Source of the DNA: Saccharospirillum sp. MSK14-1
GTDB lineage: Bacteria; Pseudomonadota; Gammaproteobacteria; Pseudomonadales; Natronospirillaceae
DNA length: 64,000 bases
Reading direction: 5' to 3'
Assembly (NCBI RefSeq): GCF_003054965.1
Contig: NZ_MIES01000020.1
Location: 106,508 to 170,507 of the forward strand
Positions 52,902 to 61,525 of this stretch are shown here, piece by piece. The translations under genes were made by a program, and so were the position numbers. The notes under the pieces are model-generated. The model was not told the origin of the DNA. It ran no database searches and saw only the letters and a program-made list of their open reading frames with translations. The first letter of the stretch is position 1. The number at the start of each line of letters is the position of its first letter.

Positions 52902-53686
52902 CGAACCGGCCAAGCCTGATTACTAACACCGATGGACAGGTTGTCTGATAACGCCAGCCTGAAGTTGCCGCTGACCCGAAAGCTGGCGGTGTCCACGGTG
53001 AAGTCGACACTGTCTTCCGCTCTGGCAACGCCGGGACGGAAAGGCTCAACCCAGGACGGCTGATACGATTCCCAAAGCGTCACCTTGACCGGTATTTGGC
53101 CAGCCAGGTCCGCCTCGGCCCGCGCATTTATTTGGCGCATCAAGGTGGCCAGCGGCAGTTGTATTTCGGTTTCATCCTGCGCTAACGACAAATCCAGCGT
53201 CCAATATTCAGCGCCGCAATAGGCGGTGAAAGACCAGCCACGAACCCGTTCAGTCTGACCGGCCACGGCTAAGGACAACTCATCGCTGCGATCAAATACT
53301 TGACCGGCGATTTGCGCCTGCCCATTGAGGGTGACCGGCTCGGTCAACGGTAACGTCATTTGCGCCACGCTCGGCAGAATGAGCTGATAAGGCCCAAAAT
53401 CCGGTTCCAGCTGGGCGCCATAATCGCCCTCTTCAATGCCAGGCTTTAACCGCACGACTTCGCCGCCAGCGGTAATCACCTCCAAGCCGTTACTGTCGGC
53501 ATTCACGCGACGGCTCCACATTCCCGCCCGCAATTGGGTACGCAGGTCAACGGTATCGGGCTGATGCCGATACTCAACTTTGATATCCAGATCGGCCGGG
53601 TCTACTTCCTGAATAGGAACCGCACTACAGCCGGCTAACAGGAGAATCACAACAGTAATTAAGGTTGGCTTAAACATGATCAACAC
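52889..53686 (-). CDS. Lipoprotein of unknown function
   Basis: This 265-residue protein has a lipobox (LLLAGC, cysteine near residue 20) and a beta-rich body with two late cysteines (FTAYCGAEYW, VRYCH). I do not recognise the family. The start may be GTG at 53686 (AGGG six bases upstream) or ATG at 53677. Its 3' end overlaps the EAL gene by 13 bases on the other strand, and it is divergent from the hydrolase gene at 53789. Confidence 0.72.
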   Translation of the reverse strand: MLIMFKPTLITVVILLLAGCSAVPIQEVDPADLDIKVEYRHQPDTVDLRTQLRAGMWSRRVNADSNGLEVITAGGEVVRLKPGIEEGDYGAQLEPDFGPYQLILPSVAQMTLPLTEPVTLNGQAQIAGQVFDRSDELSLAVAGQTERVRGWSFTAYCGAEYWTLDLSLAQDETEIQLPLATLMRQINARAEADLAGQIPVKVTLWESYQPSWVEPFRPGVARAEDSVDFTVDTASFRVSGNFRLALSDNLSIGVSNQAWPVRYCH

Positions 53687-53788
53687 TGACTGCCCTATGA
53701 ATCGACCGTCAGTATAAAGAAAACCACAGCGCTACACAGTGACCGCTTCTGCCTTTAGCATGCCGTTATTCGCGAATAAGGATACCTC

Positions 53789-54400
53789 ATGCTGACGAAT
53801 GGTCCCGACCAAGGTACAACCCTCGTGCTCGCCCATGGTGCTGGCGCCGCTATGGACTCCGATTTTATGAACCAATTGGCCGAAGGTTTAGGCCAGGAAG
53901 GCATTCGAGTGCTTCGTTTTGAATTTCCCTATATGGCACAACGGCGTGAAACCGGCACCAAACGCCCACCGGATCGAGCCCCCAAGCTGCTCAGTCACTT
54001 CCAAGATGTGCTCAGCGAGTTGGACACACCGCGGGTGTTTATCGGCGGTAAATCCATGGGAGGCCGTATGGCAACCTTGCTGGCAGCGGAGCTAGAGGTT
54101 GCCGGTGTTTGTGTTTATGGCTACCCCTTTCACCCACCCGGCAAGCCGGAAAAACAGCGCCTGGATCATCTGCCAGAGGTTCGCTGTCCGGTATTGATCT
54201 GTCAGGGCGAGCGCGATGCATTGGGCAATCGCAATGAGGTGGAAGGTTATCGTTTGCCGAGCCACATTGACGTGCATTGGTTGCCCGATGGCGATCACAG
54301 TCTTAAACCGCGCAAGGCCAGCGGACTGACTCACACGGACAACCTGGACAGTGCCATCCAGCGAACGCGTGCCTTTATCGATCAATATTCAGCACTTTAA
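53789..54400 (+). CDS. Alpha/beta-family hydrolase, KANL3/Tex30-like
   Basis: This 203-residue protein has LVLAHGAGAAMDSDFMNQLA, RFEFPYMAQRR, nucleophile elbow IGGKSMGGRMAT, ICQGERDALGN with the acidic residue and PDGDHSLKPRKASG with the histidine. This is the COG3571 dienelactone-hydrolase-like group, found across proteobacteria; the substrate is unknown. It is cytoplasmic. Confidence 0.9.
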   Translation: MLTNGPDQGTTLVLAHGAGAAMDSDFMNQLAEGLGQEGIRVLRFEFPYMAQRRETGTKRPPDRAPKLLSHFQDVLSELDTPRVFIGGKSMGGRMATLLAAELEVAGVCVYGYPFHPPGKPEKQRLDHLPEVRCPVLICQGERDALGNRNEVEGYRLPSHIDVHWLPDGDHSLKPRKASGLTHTDNLDSAIQRTRAFIDQYSAL

Positions 54401-54498
54401 CGCTGATCTAAGCGACCACATTGGGCTCTATTCTTTTCTGGTCGACGCGCCGCTGGTATTCTTGCACCTGTCTCGACGCCGTCGCATCTGTGCTCCCT

Positions 54499-54606
54499 GA
54501 CCATCCTCACTGAGATGGTCCTCTCTGGCCCGGACCGCAACCGGACCGATGTCGGGGCCTCAAGGCCTTATGAGGCCATAAATTCTCGGGCCGTGATCGC
54601 ACGGCC
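54499..54606 (+). promoter_or_regulatory. Three consecutive hairpins in leader of SlyD-like gene
   Basis: Three stems occur in a row: GACCATC/GATGGTC (54499-54520), GGCCTCA/TGAGGCC (54556-54577) and GGCCGTG/CACGGCC (54589-54606). AGGAG and the ATG of the SlyD-like gene follow. No known riboswitch class was recognised, so this may be a structured 5' UTR or remnants of a terminator. Confidence 0.4.
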
Positions 54607-54626
54607 ACCTCCAACAGGAGTTTCCT

Positions 54627-55109
54627 ATGAACATTGCTGACCAATGCGTTGTTTCCATCCATTACGAAGTTAAGGATGAAGACGGCGTCGTCGTCGATTC
54701 CTCCGAAGGTCGCGAGCCGCTGGTCTATCTGCATGGCCACCGCAATATCATCCCAGGCTTGGAAAACGCGCTGGCTGGCTTGGCTGTTGGCGACAATTTT
54801 GACGTCACCGTATCGCCTGAAGAAGCCTATGGCGAACACCAGGATGGTTTGGTTCAGTCTGTACCGAAAGAAGCCTTCCAGGGTGTGGAGAAGGTTGAAG
54901 AAGGCATGGTTTTCACCGCTCAGACTGAAAACGGCCCGCTGCAAGTCACCGTGACTCAGGTGGCTGACGAACAGGTCACCGTCGATGGCAACCACCCGCT
55001 GGCTGGCAAAGCACTGAGCTTCAAAGGTTCCGTTGAGGAAGTCCGTGAAGCATCAGCGGAAGAGCTTGAACATGGACATGTTCATTCCGGCGACGATCAC
55101 GACCACTGA
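54627..55109 (+). CDS. FKBP-type peptidyl-prolyl isomerase, SlyD-like
   Basis: This 160-residue protein has the FKBP/insert-in-flap layout of SlyD: CVVSIHYEVKDEDGVVVDSS, GREPLVYLHGHRNIIPGLENAL, VSPEEAYGEHQDGL, an inserted chaperone flap, and LSFKGSVEEVREAS. The tail EHGHVHSGDDHDH is histidine-rich and should bind nickel, but it lacks the cysteines of the long E. coli tail. Cytoplasmic folding catalyst and metal chaperone. Confidence 0.92.
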   Translation: MNIADQCVVSIHYEVKDEDGVVVDSSEGREPLVYLHGHRNIIPGLENALAGLAVGDNFDVTVSPEEAYGEHQDGLVQSVPKEAFQGVEKVEEGMVFTAQTENGPLQVTVTQVADEQVTVDGNHPLAGKALSFKGSVEEVREASAEELEHGHVHSGDDHDH

Positions 55110-55120
55110 TCGAAACCCAA

Positions 55121-55142
55121 CAAGGCGCCGCCAGGCGCCTTG
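55121..55142. terminator. Hairpin after SlyD-like gene
   Basis: CAAGGCGCC pairs with GGCGCCTTG around a four-base loop, 11 bases after the stop codon. There is only a weak T-run, so termination may be partial. Confidence 0.6.
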
Positions 55143-55218
55143 ACAACCTTGAGACCTTAGGGTCAATCTCACCGCTGAAGATTGATCTGCGTTCCTTCCA
55201 TCAGCGGGAGATTCAATC

Positions 55219-56328
55219 GTGAAAGTCTGGCCTATGGCAGTGCCCAGCGATGCGCAGCTGCAAGAGCTCGCCACTCGCATCATGTTGTGGGCGCTTCTGC
55301 TGGTCTATCTCCTCTACGCTGCGTTATTACGCCTGACCGACACCCATCCGATGATGGCCCTGTTTCCTGTGTTCTGTGCCGGGCTTCATCTTCTGGGCAT
55401 CATTGGCTTTTATCTGGGCAAAACGCTGTTTGCATCCGTCTGGATGACCTTGGTGGTGCTGCTCGACATCACCATCATCAATCTTTATGGCTTCAATGAC
55501 AGCCAAGGTGCCGAATACTATTTCATCATGGTACCTGCGCTGATTTTTATGGTGCTGCCTCCGCAGCAACGCGAATGGCAAATCAGCCTGCTCACCTTGA
55601 CGCTGGCGTTACTCAGCCTGTGTTTTATTCTGCCTGAGCCGACCGATCCCTGGCTGATCATTTCTGCTGAGCAGATTCATCGATTCAAATGGCTCGACCT
55701 GGTTGTTTGCCTGTTGTGCATGGCCATTACCTGCCGATTCTTTATTCACCGACTGTTACAACAACGGGCGCAGCTGGAACGGTTAGCGCTGATCGACACC
55801 TTGACGGGTTTACCGAACCGTCATGGTTTGATGCAACAATTGGCCGGCTGGTTTAACGAAGGCCGTCCGTTTTCGGTTTTTCTGGTCGATATTGACGACT
55901 ACCCTGAAATCAGTCGCCGCTTGGGTCAGGATGCCGGTGATCAGCTGATCCGCAAGCTGGTGCAACGTTTGCGTACCGAAACCAACGCCAACCTTTTTGT
56001 AGGCCGGTTCACTGAGCACCAATTAATGCTCGCCAGCGATGCCGTCATTCAGCCCGCCGGTATTACGGAACTGGCGCTACAGATACACGACTCATCCACA
56101 CGGCTGGCGTTCGATCTGGGTGGTCACAACGAGCGAATTCAAGTCAGTATCGGAGCAACCCTGGCCAGCGCCAATGAACTACCACCGAGCTTATTGCAGC
56201 GCCTAACATCTGCCCTGCAAAAAGCCCGCAGCCTAACACCCAAAGTCCATTTGATATTGGCCGATCCCACCATGACTTCGGCAGAAGTTGCCAGCCATTC
56301 CGATGTACAGTTGGCGCCGCCTTATTGA
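55219..56328 (+). CDS. Membrane protein with degenerate GGDEF domain
   Basis: This 369-residue protein has five to six transmembrane segments (residues 20-170) and a C-terminal GGDEF-fold domain (LIDTLTGLPNRHGLMQQL, FSVFLVDIDDYPEISRRLGQDAGDQLI). The active-site GGDEF loop is changed to GRFTEHQL, and the metal-binding aspartate region is only partly kept, so diguanylate cyclase activity is unlikely; it may be a receptor or a GTP-sensing partner. GTG start with GGGAG nine bases upstream. The next gene overlaps its stop. Confidence 0.85.
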   Translation: MKVWPMAVPSDAQLQELATRIMLWALLLVYLLYAALLRLTDTHPMMALFPVFCAGLHLLGIIGFYLGKTLFASVWMTLVVLLDITIINLYGFNDSQGAEYYFIMVPALIFMVLPPQQREWQISLLTLTLALLSLCFILPEPTDPWLIISAEQIHRFKWLDLVVCLLCMAITCRFFIHRLLQQRAQLERLALIDTLTGLPNRHGLMQQLAGWFNEGRPFSVFLVDIDDYPEISRRLGQDAGDQLIRKLVQRLRTETNANLFVGRFTEHQLMLASDAVIQPAGITELALQIHDSSTRLAFDLGGHNERIQVSIGATLASANELPPSLLQRLTSALQKARSLTPKVHLILADPTMTSAEVASHSDVQLAPPY

Positions 56329-56948
56329 GTAATAACTTGATTATTTATTCACGCCGAATATTGGCTTTAGCCGCATTAACAGCAATGGTATGGCTGCTGT
56401 TTTTTGCCGATGGCAAAGGTCTGGTCATGGACTGGCTGGAAGCGCGTGGACTTTCGACAACCTGGGTTATCGTGCTGACCGCAGCCATCTACGCGCTGGC
56501 GCTGGCCATACCTTTTGTACCCGCAGTCGAAATGGGCTGGATGGTCATGGCAGCCTTGGGCACCCCGGGTATTGTTGCGATCTGGATGGCAACCCCAGTG
56601 GGCTTACTGGTCGCTTTTGTCTTAGGGCAAAACCTGCGTGACTGGCCGGTCATTCAGCGATTGCAGCAGCGTTTGGATGAGGCGTTTCAATCGGCCGATG
56701 ACGACCGCATCCGTTCACGCCTGCTGCGTTTTTCCGAGCGCTATCTGGTCGCACACCCTTATTGGGTACTGGTGGTATTGGTGAATTTACCCGGCAATTG
56801 GATGATCGGCGGCGGCGGTGGCATTGGTTTACTGGCTGGCGCATCCGGCCTGTATCACCCAGTGCGATTTTTCTTGATTTTATTTCCGGCAACCGGGGTT
56901 GTGTCCGTCGCCATGCTGCTGGGAATATACGGCCGTACTGTGTTGTAA
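56325..56948 (+). CDS. VTT/DedA-like small membrane protein
   Basis: This 207-residue protein has five to six predicted transmembrane segments. ALAIPFVPAVEMGWMVMAALG and NLPGNWMIGGGGGIGLLAGASG resemble the re-entrant motifs of VTT-domain (DedA/TVP38) proteins, but I rate the assignment as tentative. It starts with TTG overlapping the GGDEF gene stop (TTGA), so the two are co-translated. Confidence 0.62.
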   Translation: MSNNLIIYSRRILALAALTAMVWLLFFADGKGLVMDWLEARGLSTTWVIVLTAAIYALALAIPFVPAVEMGWMVMAALGTPGIVAIWMATPVGLLVAFVLGQNLRDWPVIQRLQQRLDEAFQSADDDRIRSRLLRFSERYLVAHPYWVLVVLVNLPGNWMIGGGGGIGLLAGASGLYHPVRFFLILFPATGVVSVAMLLGIYGRTVL

Positions 56949-56960
56949 CCGCCACCAATT

Positions 56961-58397
56961 TTACAGCAACGGACTGGCCAGCTGCGCCAGGTTTTCCAAC
57001 ACGCGCTTGTGAACTTTCCGTTTACGCCATTCTTTAAGATCCAGGCGATGACTGGACGCGAGATAGCGATCAATCACCAGTCGCATATCAGCGTAAAAAG
57101 CCGGATCATCAACCACCAAGGTGGCTTCAAAATTCAGCCACAGCGACCGCATATCCAGATTCACCGAACCGACCAGCACCAGGTGATCATCAATGATGAC
57201 GCTTTTGGTGTGCAGCATCCCACCGGTAAAGCGTCGAATTTCGACACCGCTGTGCAACAGATCATCAAAGAAAGACCGACCCGCATACTGAGCCAAACGG
57301 CTGTCGATGCGGCGTGGTATCAGCAAGGTGACGGTCAATCCACGCCGGGCTGCCGATTTTAGCGCCAATAACAACGCTTCTTCCGGCACGAAATACGGCG
57401 TACTGATAAAGACTTCCTGGCGGGCGTTATGAATGGCCGTTACCAACACCTGCAACAGAATATCTTCTTCAAAGGCAGGGCCTGTTGGCAGGAACTGCAT
57501 CAGGCTGCCGCCGGCCTGGGTTTGTTGCGGCCAGCTTAACGCCGGTTCTAACCGCACACCGGTTTCCATTTCCCAATCAAAGATCAGACTGCCCTGAATA
57601 ATGGCTGCGATCGGTCCTTCCAAACGGACCTGTAAATCCACCCAGGGACCAAAACCGGAATCTTTTTTGAACCAGCGCGGATCGGCCAGATTCATTGAGC
57701 CGTTATAGGCAACACGATTGTCGATGCTAACCAGTTTTCGATGCTGACGAAGGTCCATGCGTTGCATAAACATGCGCAATACATTGGCGTGTAGAACATC
57801 CAGAACGTCAATACCGGCGGCTCTAATGGACTGGCATCGTTTGCTGGATAAAAATTTATTTGAACCGACACTGTCGAGCAGCAAATACACAGCAACGCCT
57901 CGTGACTGTGCAGCCACGAGTGCATTCAACACTTCCGCCACTCGGCCACGATCTTCCAGAATATAAAACTCCATGAAGATCCATTCTTGAGCCTGCTCAA
58001 TATCGGCCAATAAGGCATCAAAAACTGCGTCGGCAGTATCGAGCGTACGCCAGTGATTGCCTTCCAGCGCCGGCATACCAAGACTGCCTCGAGTCAGTTC
58101 CATGACCGGTCGTAAGGGTGAGTTTATCGGTGCGGAAATATCCTGACGGACACTGACGTCTTCCAGCCACTGGTTATAAAAACGGAACTGCGTGCGGGCG
58201 CGGCCTGCTCGTAATCGCCCCAAATACCGCTCGCCAAATAAGGCGTAAAGACTGATCCCAAGTAAGGGCAAGGCGTAGATCAGCAACAGCCAGGCCAGGG
58301 TGACACCAACGGTCCGACGGCGCATAAGAATGCGCAGACTCAAACCAATCAGCGCGGCCGCATAGAGCCACAGGCCTAGAGTAATTATCCAGTGCAT
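56961..58397 (-). CDS. cls: Cardiolipin synthase
   Basis: This 478-residue membrane phospholipase-D-family enzyme has two N-terminal transmembrane helices (PLDc_N type) and two HKD motifs: HRKLVSIDNRVAYNGSMNLAD (about 220) and HTKSVIIDDHLVLVGSVNLD (about 400). It joins two phosphatidylglycerol molecules, or PG and PE, to make cardiolipin at the inner membrane. Length and layout fit ClsA. Confidence 0.95.
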   Translation of the reverse strand: MHWIITLGLWLYAAALIGLSLRILMRRRTVGVTLAWLLLIYALPLLGISLYALFGERYLGRLRAGRARTQFRFYNQWLEDVSVRQDISAPINSPLRPVMELTRGSLGMPALEGNHWRTLDTADAVFDALLADIEQAQEWIFMEFYILEDRGRVAEVLNALVAAQSRGVAVYLLLDSVGSNKFLSSKRCQSIRAAGIDVLDVLHANVLRMFMQRMDLRQHRKLVSIDNRVAYNGSMNLADPRWFKKDSGFGPWVDLQVRLEGPIAAIIQGSLIFDWEMETGVRLEPALSWPQQTQAGGSLMQFLPTGPAFEEDILLQVLVTAIHNARQEVFISTPYFVPEEALLLALKSAARRGLTVTLLIPRRIDSRLAQYAGRSFFDDLLHSGVEIRRFTGGMLHTKSVIIDDHLVLVGSVNLDMRSLWLNFEATLVVDDPAFYADMRLVIDRYLASSHRLDLKEWRKRKVHKRVLENLAQLASPLL

Positions 58398-58483
58398 GAT
58401 TTTCTTCTAAGTGGAATTAGGTCAAGCCTGCCGTCTAAGCGCGACCAGTACAAGGCCGGTATCAGGTGGACAGGACACCTGGG

Positions 58484-59281
58484 TTAATCGGCACCAAAGC
58501 GCGCGATGGTCGACCGTTTCATAACCCAGTGCATGAGGCGCATCGGAATATGACGCAATAGCATGACGATCAGACGGTAGTTCCAACCCGGAATGCTGAC
58601 AATACGACCACGCTGCACATCACGCCAGGACTTGCGCACCACACGCTCGGGGCTCCAGGCCCGCAGTATGCCAGTGCTGCGATAAAATTTTTCCGGAGCA
58701 ATTCCCAATTTTTCATGGAAGTCAGTCACGGTAAAACCCGGGCTTAACGCCTGAACGCTCAAACCCTGGCGGCCATAGCCCAGCGCCAATGTCTCAGAAA
58801 ATGAACGAATAAAGGCTTTGGTCGGACCATAAAGGGCGGTATGTGGGGTCGGCAGCCAGGACGCGACCGAGGCGACATTAATGAGGGTGCCTTTTTGCGC
58901 CAATAGCAATGGCAATGCTGCGTGCGATAGCTCACAAGTGGCTTGCACATGTACGTCCAGCAAAGCCTTTTGCTCTGCCCAACTGACGTCACCATAAAGA
59001 CCGTCTTTGCTATAACCCGCGTTGTTGATCAAAACATCCAGTCGGGGCAAGGAGGCAATACGCTGAACCAGTGCCTCACGCTCGGAGGCTACCGATAGAT
59101 CGGTCAGCATAGGCTCAGCGGATACCGCATATTGCGTTGTCAGCTTGTCGCAAACGGCGGTTAATTGTCGTTCACGCCGCCCAATCAGTATCAAGTTGTA
59201 ACCCGATTCAGCCAGCAGCGCCGCATAAGCTGCGCCAATGCCTGACGTACCACCGGTAATCAGTGCCAACGGCTGCGTCAT
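58484..59281 (-). CDS. Short-chain dehydrogenase/reductase
   Basis: About 265 residues of classical SDR: TGGTSGIGAAYAALLAESG cofactor motif, NNAGYS, catalytic Ser (NVASVASWLPTP) and YGPTKAF with Tyr-x-x-x-Lys. A C-terminal hydrophobic basic stretch (IVMLLRHIPMRLMHWVMKR) may bind membranes, as in several lipid- or steroid-type SDRs. ATG at 59281 has GGAG nine bases upstream. The substrate is unknown. Confidence 0.92.
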   Translation of the reverse strand: MTQPLALITGGTSGIGAAYAALLAESGYNLILIGRRERQLTAVCDKLTTQYAVSAEPMLTDLSVASEREALVQRIASLPRLDVLINNAGYSKDGLYGDVSWAEQKALLDVHVQATCELSHAALPLLLAQKGTLINVASVASWLPTPHTALYGPTKAFIRSFSETLALGYGRQGLSVQALSPGFTVTDFHEKLGIAPEKFYRSTGILRAWSPERVVRKSWRDVQRGRIVSIPGWNYRLIVMLLRHIPMRLMHWVMKRSTIARFGAD

Positions 59282-59392
59282 TGTTGTTGTCTCCCTGATG
59301 GACTCTTTCGGCATCTTGCCAGAGGCGCTCTGGCTGTGCAGCCGCTATCGGCTGCTCTATACTGCGCCGCCCAGTCTGATTCCGGTGCTGTT

Positions 59393-60661
59393 ATGACTGC
59401 ACACGCCTGGCCCGGCTTTCGTTGGTCGCATTTAATACGCCTGACTGAAGCTTTGCTGAATGAACCCAGTTGGCCATCGACCGATCGCTGGCTGGCTGAG
59501 CGTTTTCGTGCCGAGCCAAAGTTCGGTCGTAAAGATCGTGCTTTTTACAGTGACGCTTTCTTTCGTTTGTCTCGGCAGGCAGCGGTTCCCGTATTTTTGC
59601 ACCAGTGCTGGCAAGGTGAAGCAACGGAACCCTCGGCTGACCAACTTTGGCCCTACCTCACACAGATGTCGCCCGCCGATATCTGGAGCTGGTTCGTGTT
59701 GCTCGACGGCGCCGACAACCAACTGCCACGCGAAATTACCGATGGTCCACAACGCCGGGCCTGGTTGGATTCTCTCAGCGACCAACAGCGCGATACGGTT
59801 CAACAATTGGAAGAGGGTTGGCTGTCCGAATGGACCCCTTGGTTGGCCGAAAGAGCGGCAACGAGCGACTGGAGTGAAGCCGATCAGGCCAATTGGCTGG
59901 CGTTGCAGAACAAACGCCCGCCGTTATGGCTGCGACTGGCCCATGGCCATGAAGATCAAGCACAAGCGAGCTTAATCGCAGAGGGCTTTGAATGCCTGGA
60001 CCGTGACAATCAAGCCCTGGCGCTAGCCGCACGGCCAGGACTAGAGCGCTCTCAGGCTTGGCAGGCAGGCTGGATCGAGATTCAGGATAAAGCCAGCCAG
60101 GCGGTGGCAACAGCAGTCGCCTTGCAAAGTGGTGAGCGTTGTTGGGATGTTTGCGCTGGCGCTGGTGGAAAGGCGTTAGCGTTACTCGATGCAGCGCAAC
60201 CGAGTGGACAAGTGTTAGCCACCGACATTCGCCCTGGGGCCTTAAAGCAATGCCTACACCGTGCTGCTCGACTGGCGTTGAATGGCCTGAACACCGCCAT
60301 TCTGGATGGCACAACTGACCTGCCCGAGACAGCACCTTTTGATGCCGTTCTAGTGGATGCCCCCTGTACCGGAGCAGGTACCTGGCGACGCAGCCCCGAT
60401 GCGCGCTGGCGCTTAACGAGTGCGCGGCTGGCCGAGCTGAACGACATTCAGGATGCCTTGCTCAGTCGTACCAGCAACGCCGTCAAACGTGGCGGTCGTT
60501 TAATTTACGCAACCTGCAGTTGGCTGGTCGCCGAAAATGAGGACCGGGTTAATCACTTCCTGGCGGAACATCCTCAGTTCGAACGGATCGAACAACGGCT
60601 GCTGGGTGCACCTCATGAAGATGCGGACACCCTCTTTGTTGCTGTGATGCGGCGCCGCTGA
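59393..60661 (+). CDS. RsmB/NSUN-type rRNA cytosine-C5 methyltransferase
   Basis: About 422 residues with an N-terminal helical domain and a C-terminal RsmB-like methyltransferase: CWDVCAGAGGKALALL (SAM motif I), ATDIRPGALKQCL, VLVDAPCTGAGTWRRSPDARW (catalytic PC motif) and YATCSWLVAENEDRV (second cysteine). It methylates a cytosine in RNA, probably rRNA; the exact site cannot be told from sequence. ATG at 59393 is preferred, with a weak ribosome site. Confidence 0.9.
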   Translation: MTAHAWPGFRWSHLIRLTEALLNEPSWPSTDRWLAERFRAEPKFGRKDRAFYSDAFFRLSRQAAVPVFLHQCWQGEATEPSADQLWPYLTQMSPADIWSWFVLLDGADNQLPREITDGPQRRAWLDSLSDQQRDTVQQLEEGWLSEWTPWLAERAATSDWSEADQANWLALQNKRPPLWLRLAHGHEDQAQASLIAEGFECLDRDNQALALAARPGLERSQAWQAGWIEIQDKASQAVATAVALQSGERCWDVCAGAGGKALALLDAAQPSGQVLATDIRPGALKQCLHRAARLALNGLNTAILDGTTDLPETAPFDAVLVDAPCTGAGTWRRSPDARWRLTSARLAELNDIQDALLSRTSNAVKRGGRLIYATCSWLVAENEDRVNHFLAEHPQFERIEQRLLGAPHEDADTLFVAVMRRR

Positions 60662-60727
60662 AGCGAGCCTGCTGCGGTTACCATCAGCCTTGGTATACTG
60701 ACTCCACATATCTCGATTTGGAGTTGT

Positions 60728-61465
60728 ATGACACGCCATCTTCCTCTGATCGGTCTGATGCTGGTGCTGCTGTTAGCACTGGCGACCGGGCTGAACACCT
60801 ATCCTACAACGCCTAAAGCGCCAGACTTCACGACCTTCTCTGAAGGTGACGAACGCAAGAACGCCTTCTTCGCGTATTTCGAACAACTGATCGATGCGGA
60901 AAACGAAGCCATTCTCTCCAGCCGAGAAAAGCTTACTGAGATCATCGCCAATGACCAAGCCCGTTGGGTTGACCGACTCTGGTTGGCGTCCCTTGCAAAC
61001 CGCTATGAATTAGATGATTTTGAATCCAGCAATGTTGAACACTGGAATGCCTTATTAATTCATGTCGACATTGTGCCGCCGTCACTGGCTCTGGCTCAGG
61101 CCGCTAACGAAAGCGCCTGGGGAACATCGCGTTTTGCCCGTGAAGGAAATAATTATTTTGGTCAGTGGTGCTATTCGCGCGGCTGCGGACTGGTACCGGA
61201 AGCACGCGATGACGACGCCAGCCATGAAGTCGCCCGGTTTTCGTCAGCACGACAATCCGTTCGTCGCTACGTGAACAACATCAATACCCACTATGCCTAT
61301 GCTGAATTGCGTGAACGACGCGCTCAATTGCGTGCAGCAGATGAACCCGTTACTGGCTTGGCTCTGGCACCGACTTTGATCAATTACTCGCAACGTGGTC
61401 AGGCGTATGTCGATGAACTCGACGCGATAATTCGTTTCAATGAGCTGACGGCCTATGACGGTTAA
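60728..61465 (+). CDS. Bax-like glucosaminidase-domain protein
   Basis: This 245-residue protein has an N-terminal signal anchor (residues 5-22) and a mannosyl-glycoprotein endo-beta-N-acetylglucosaminidase-like domain: PSLALAQAANESAWGTSRFA with the catalytic glutamate, NYFGQWCYSRGCG with paired cysteines, and RYVNNINTHYAYAELR. This matches E. coli Bax, a periplasmic peptidoglycan-hydrolase-like protein of unclear function. Confidence 0.9.
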   Translation: MTRHLPLIGLMLVLLLALATGLNTYPTTPKAPDFTTFSEGDERKNAFFAYFEQLIDAENEAILSSREKLTEIIANDQARWVDRLWLASLANRYELDDFESSNVEHWNALLIHVDIVPPSLALAQAANESAWGTSRFAREGNNYFGQWCYSRGCGLVPEARDDDASHEVARFSSARQSVRRYVNNINTHYAYAELRERRAQLRAADEPVTGLALAPTLINYSQRGQAYVDELDAIIRFNELTAYDG

Positions 61466-61525
61466 TGTGCGCGTCATGCTAGTATCTGAACAGTTATCCA
61501 GCGGTATCAGAGTGAGTCAAACAGC

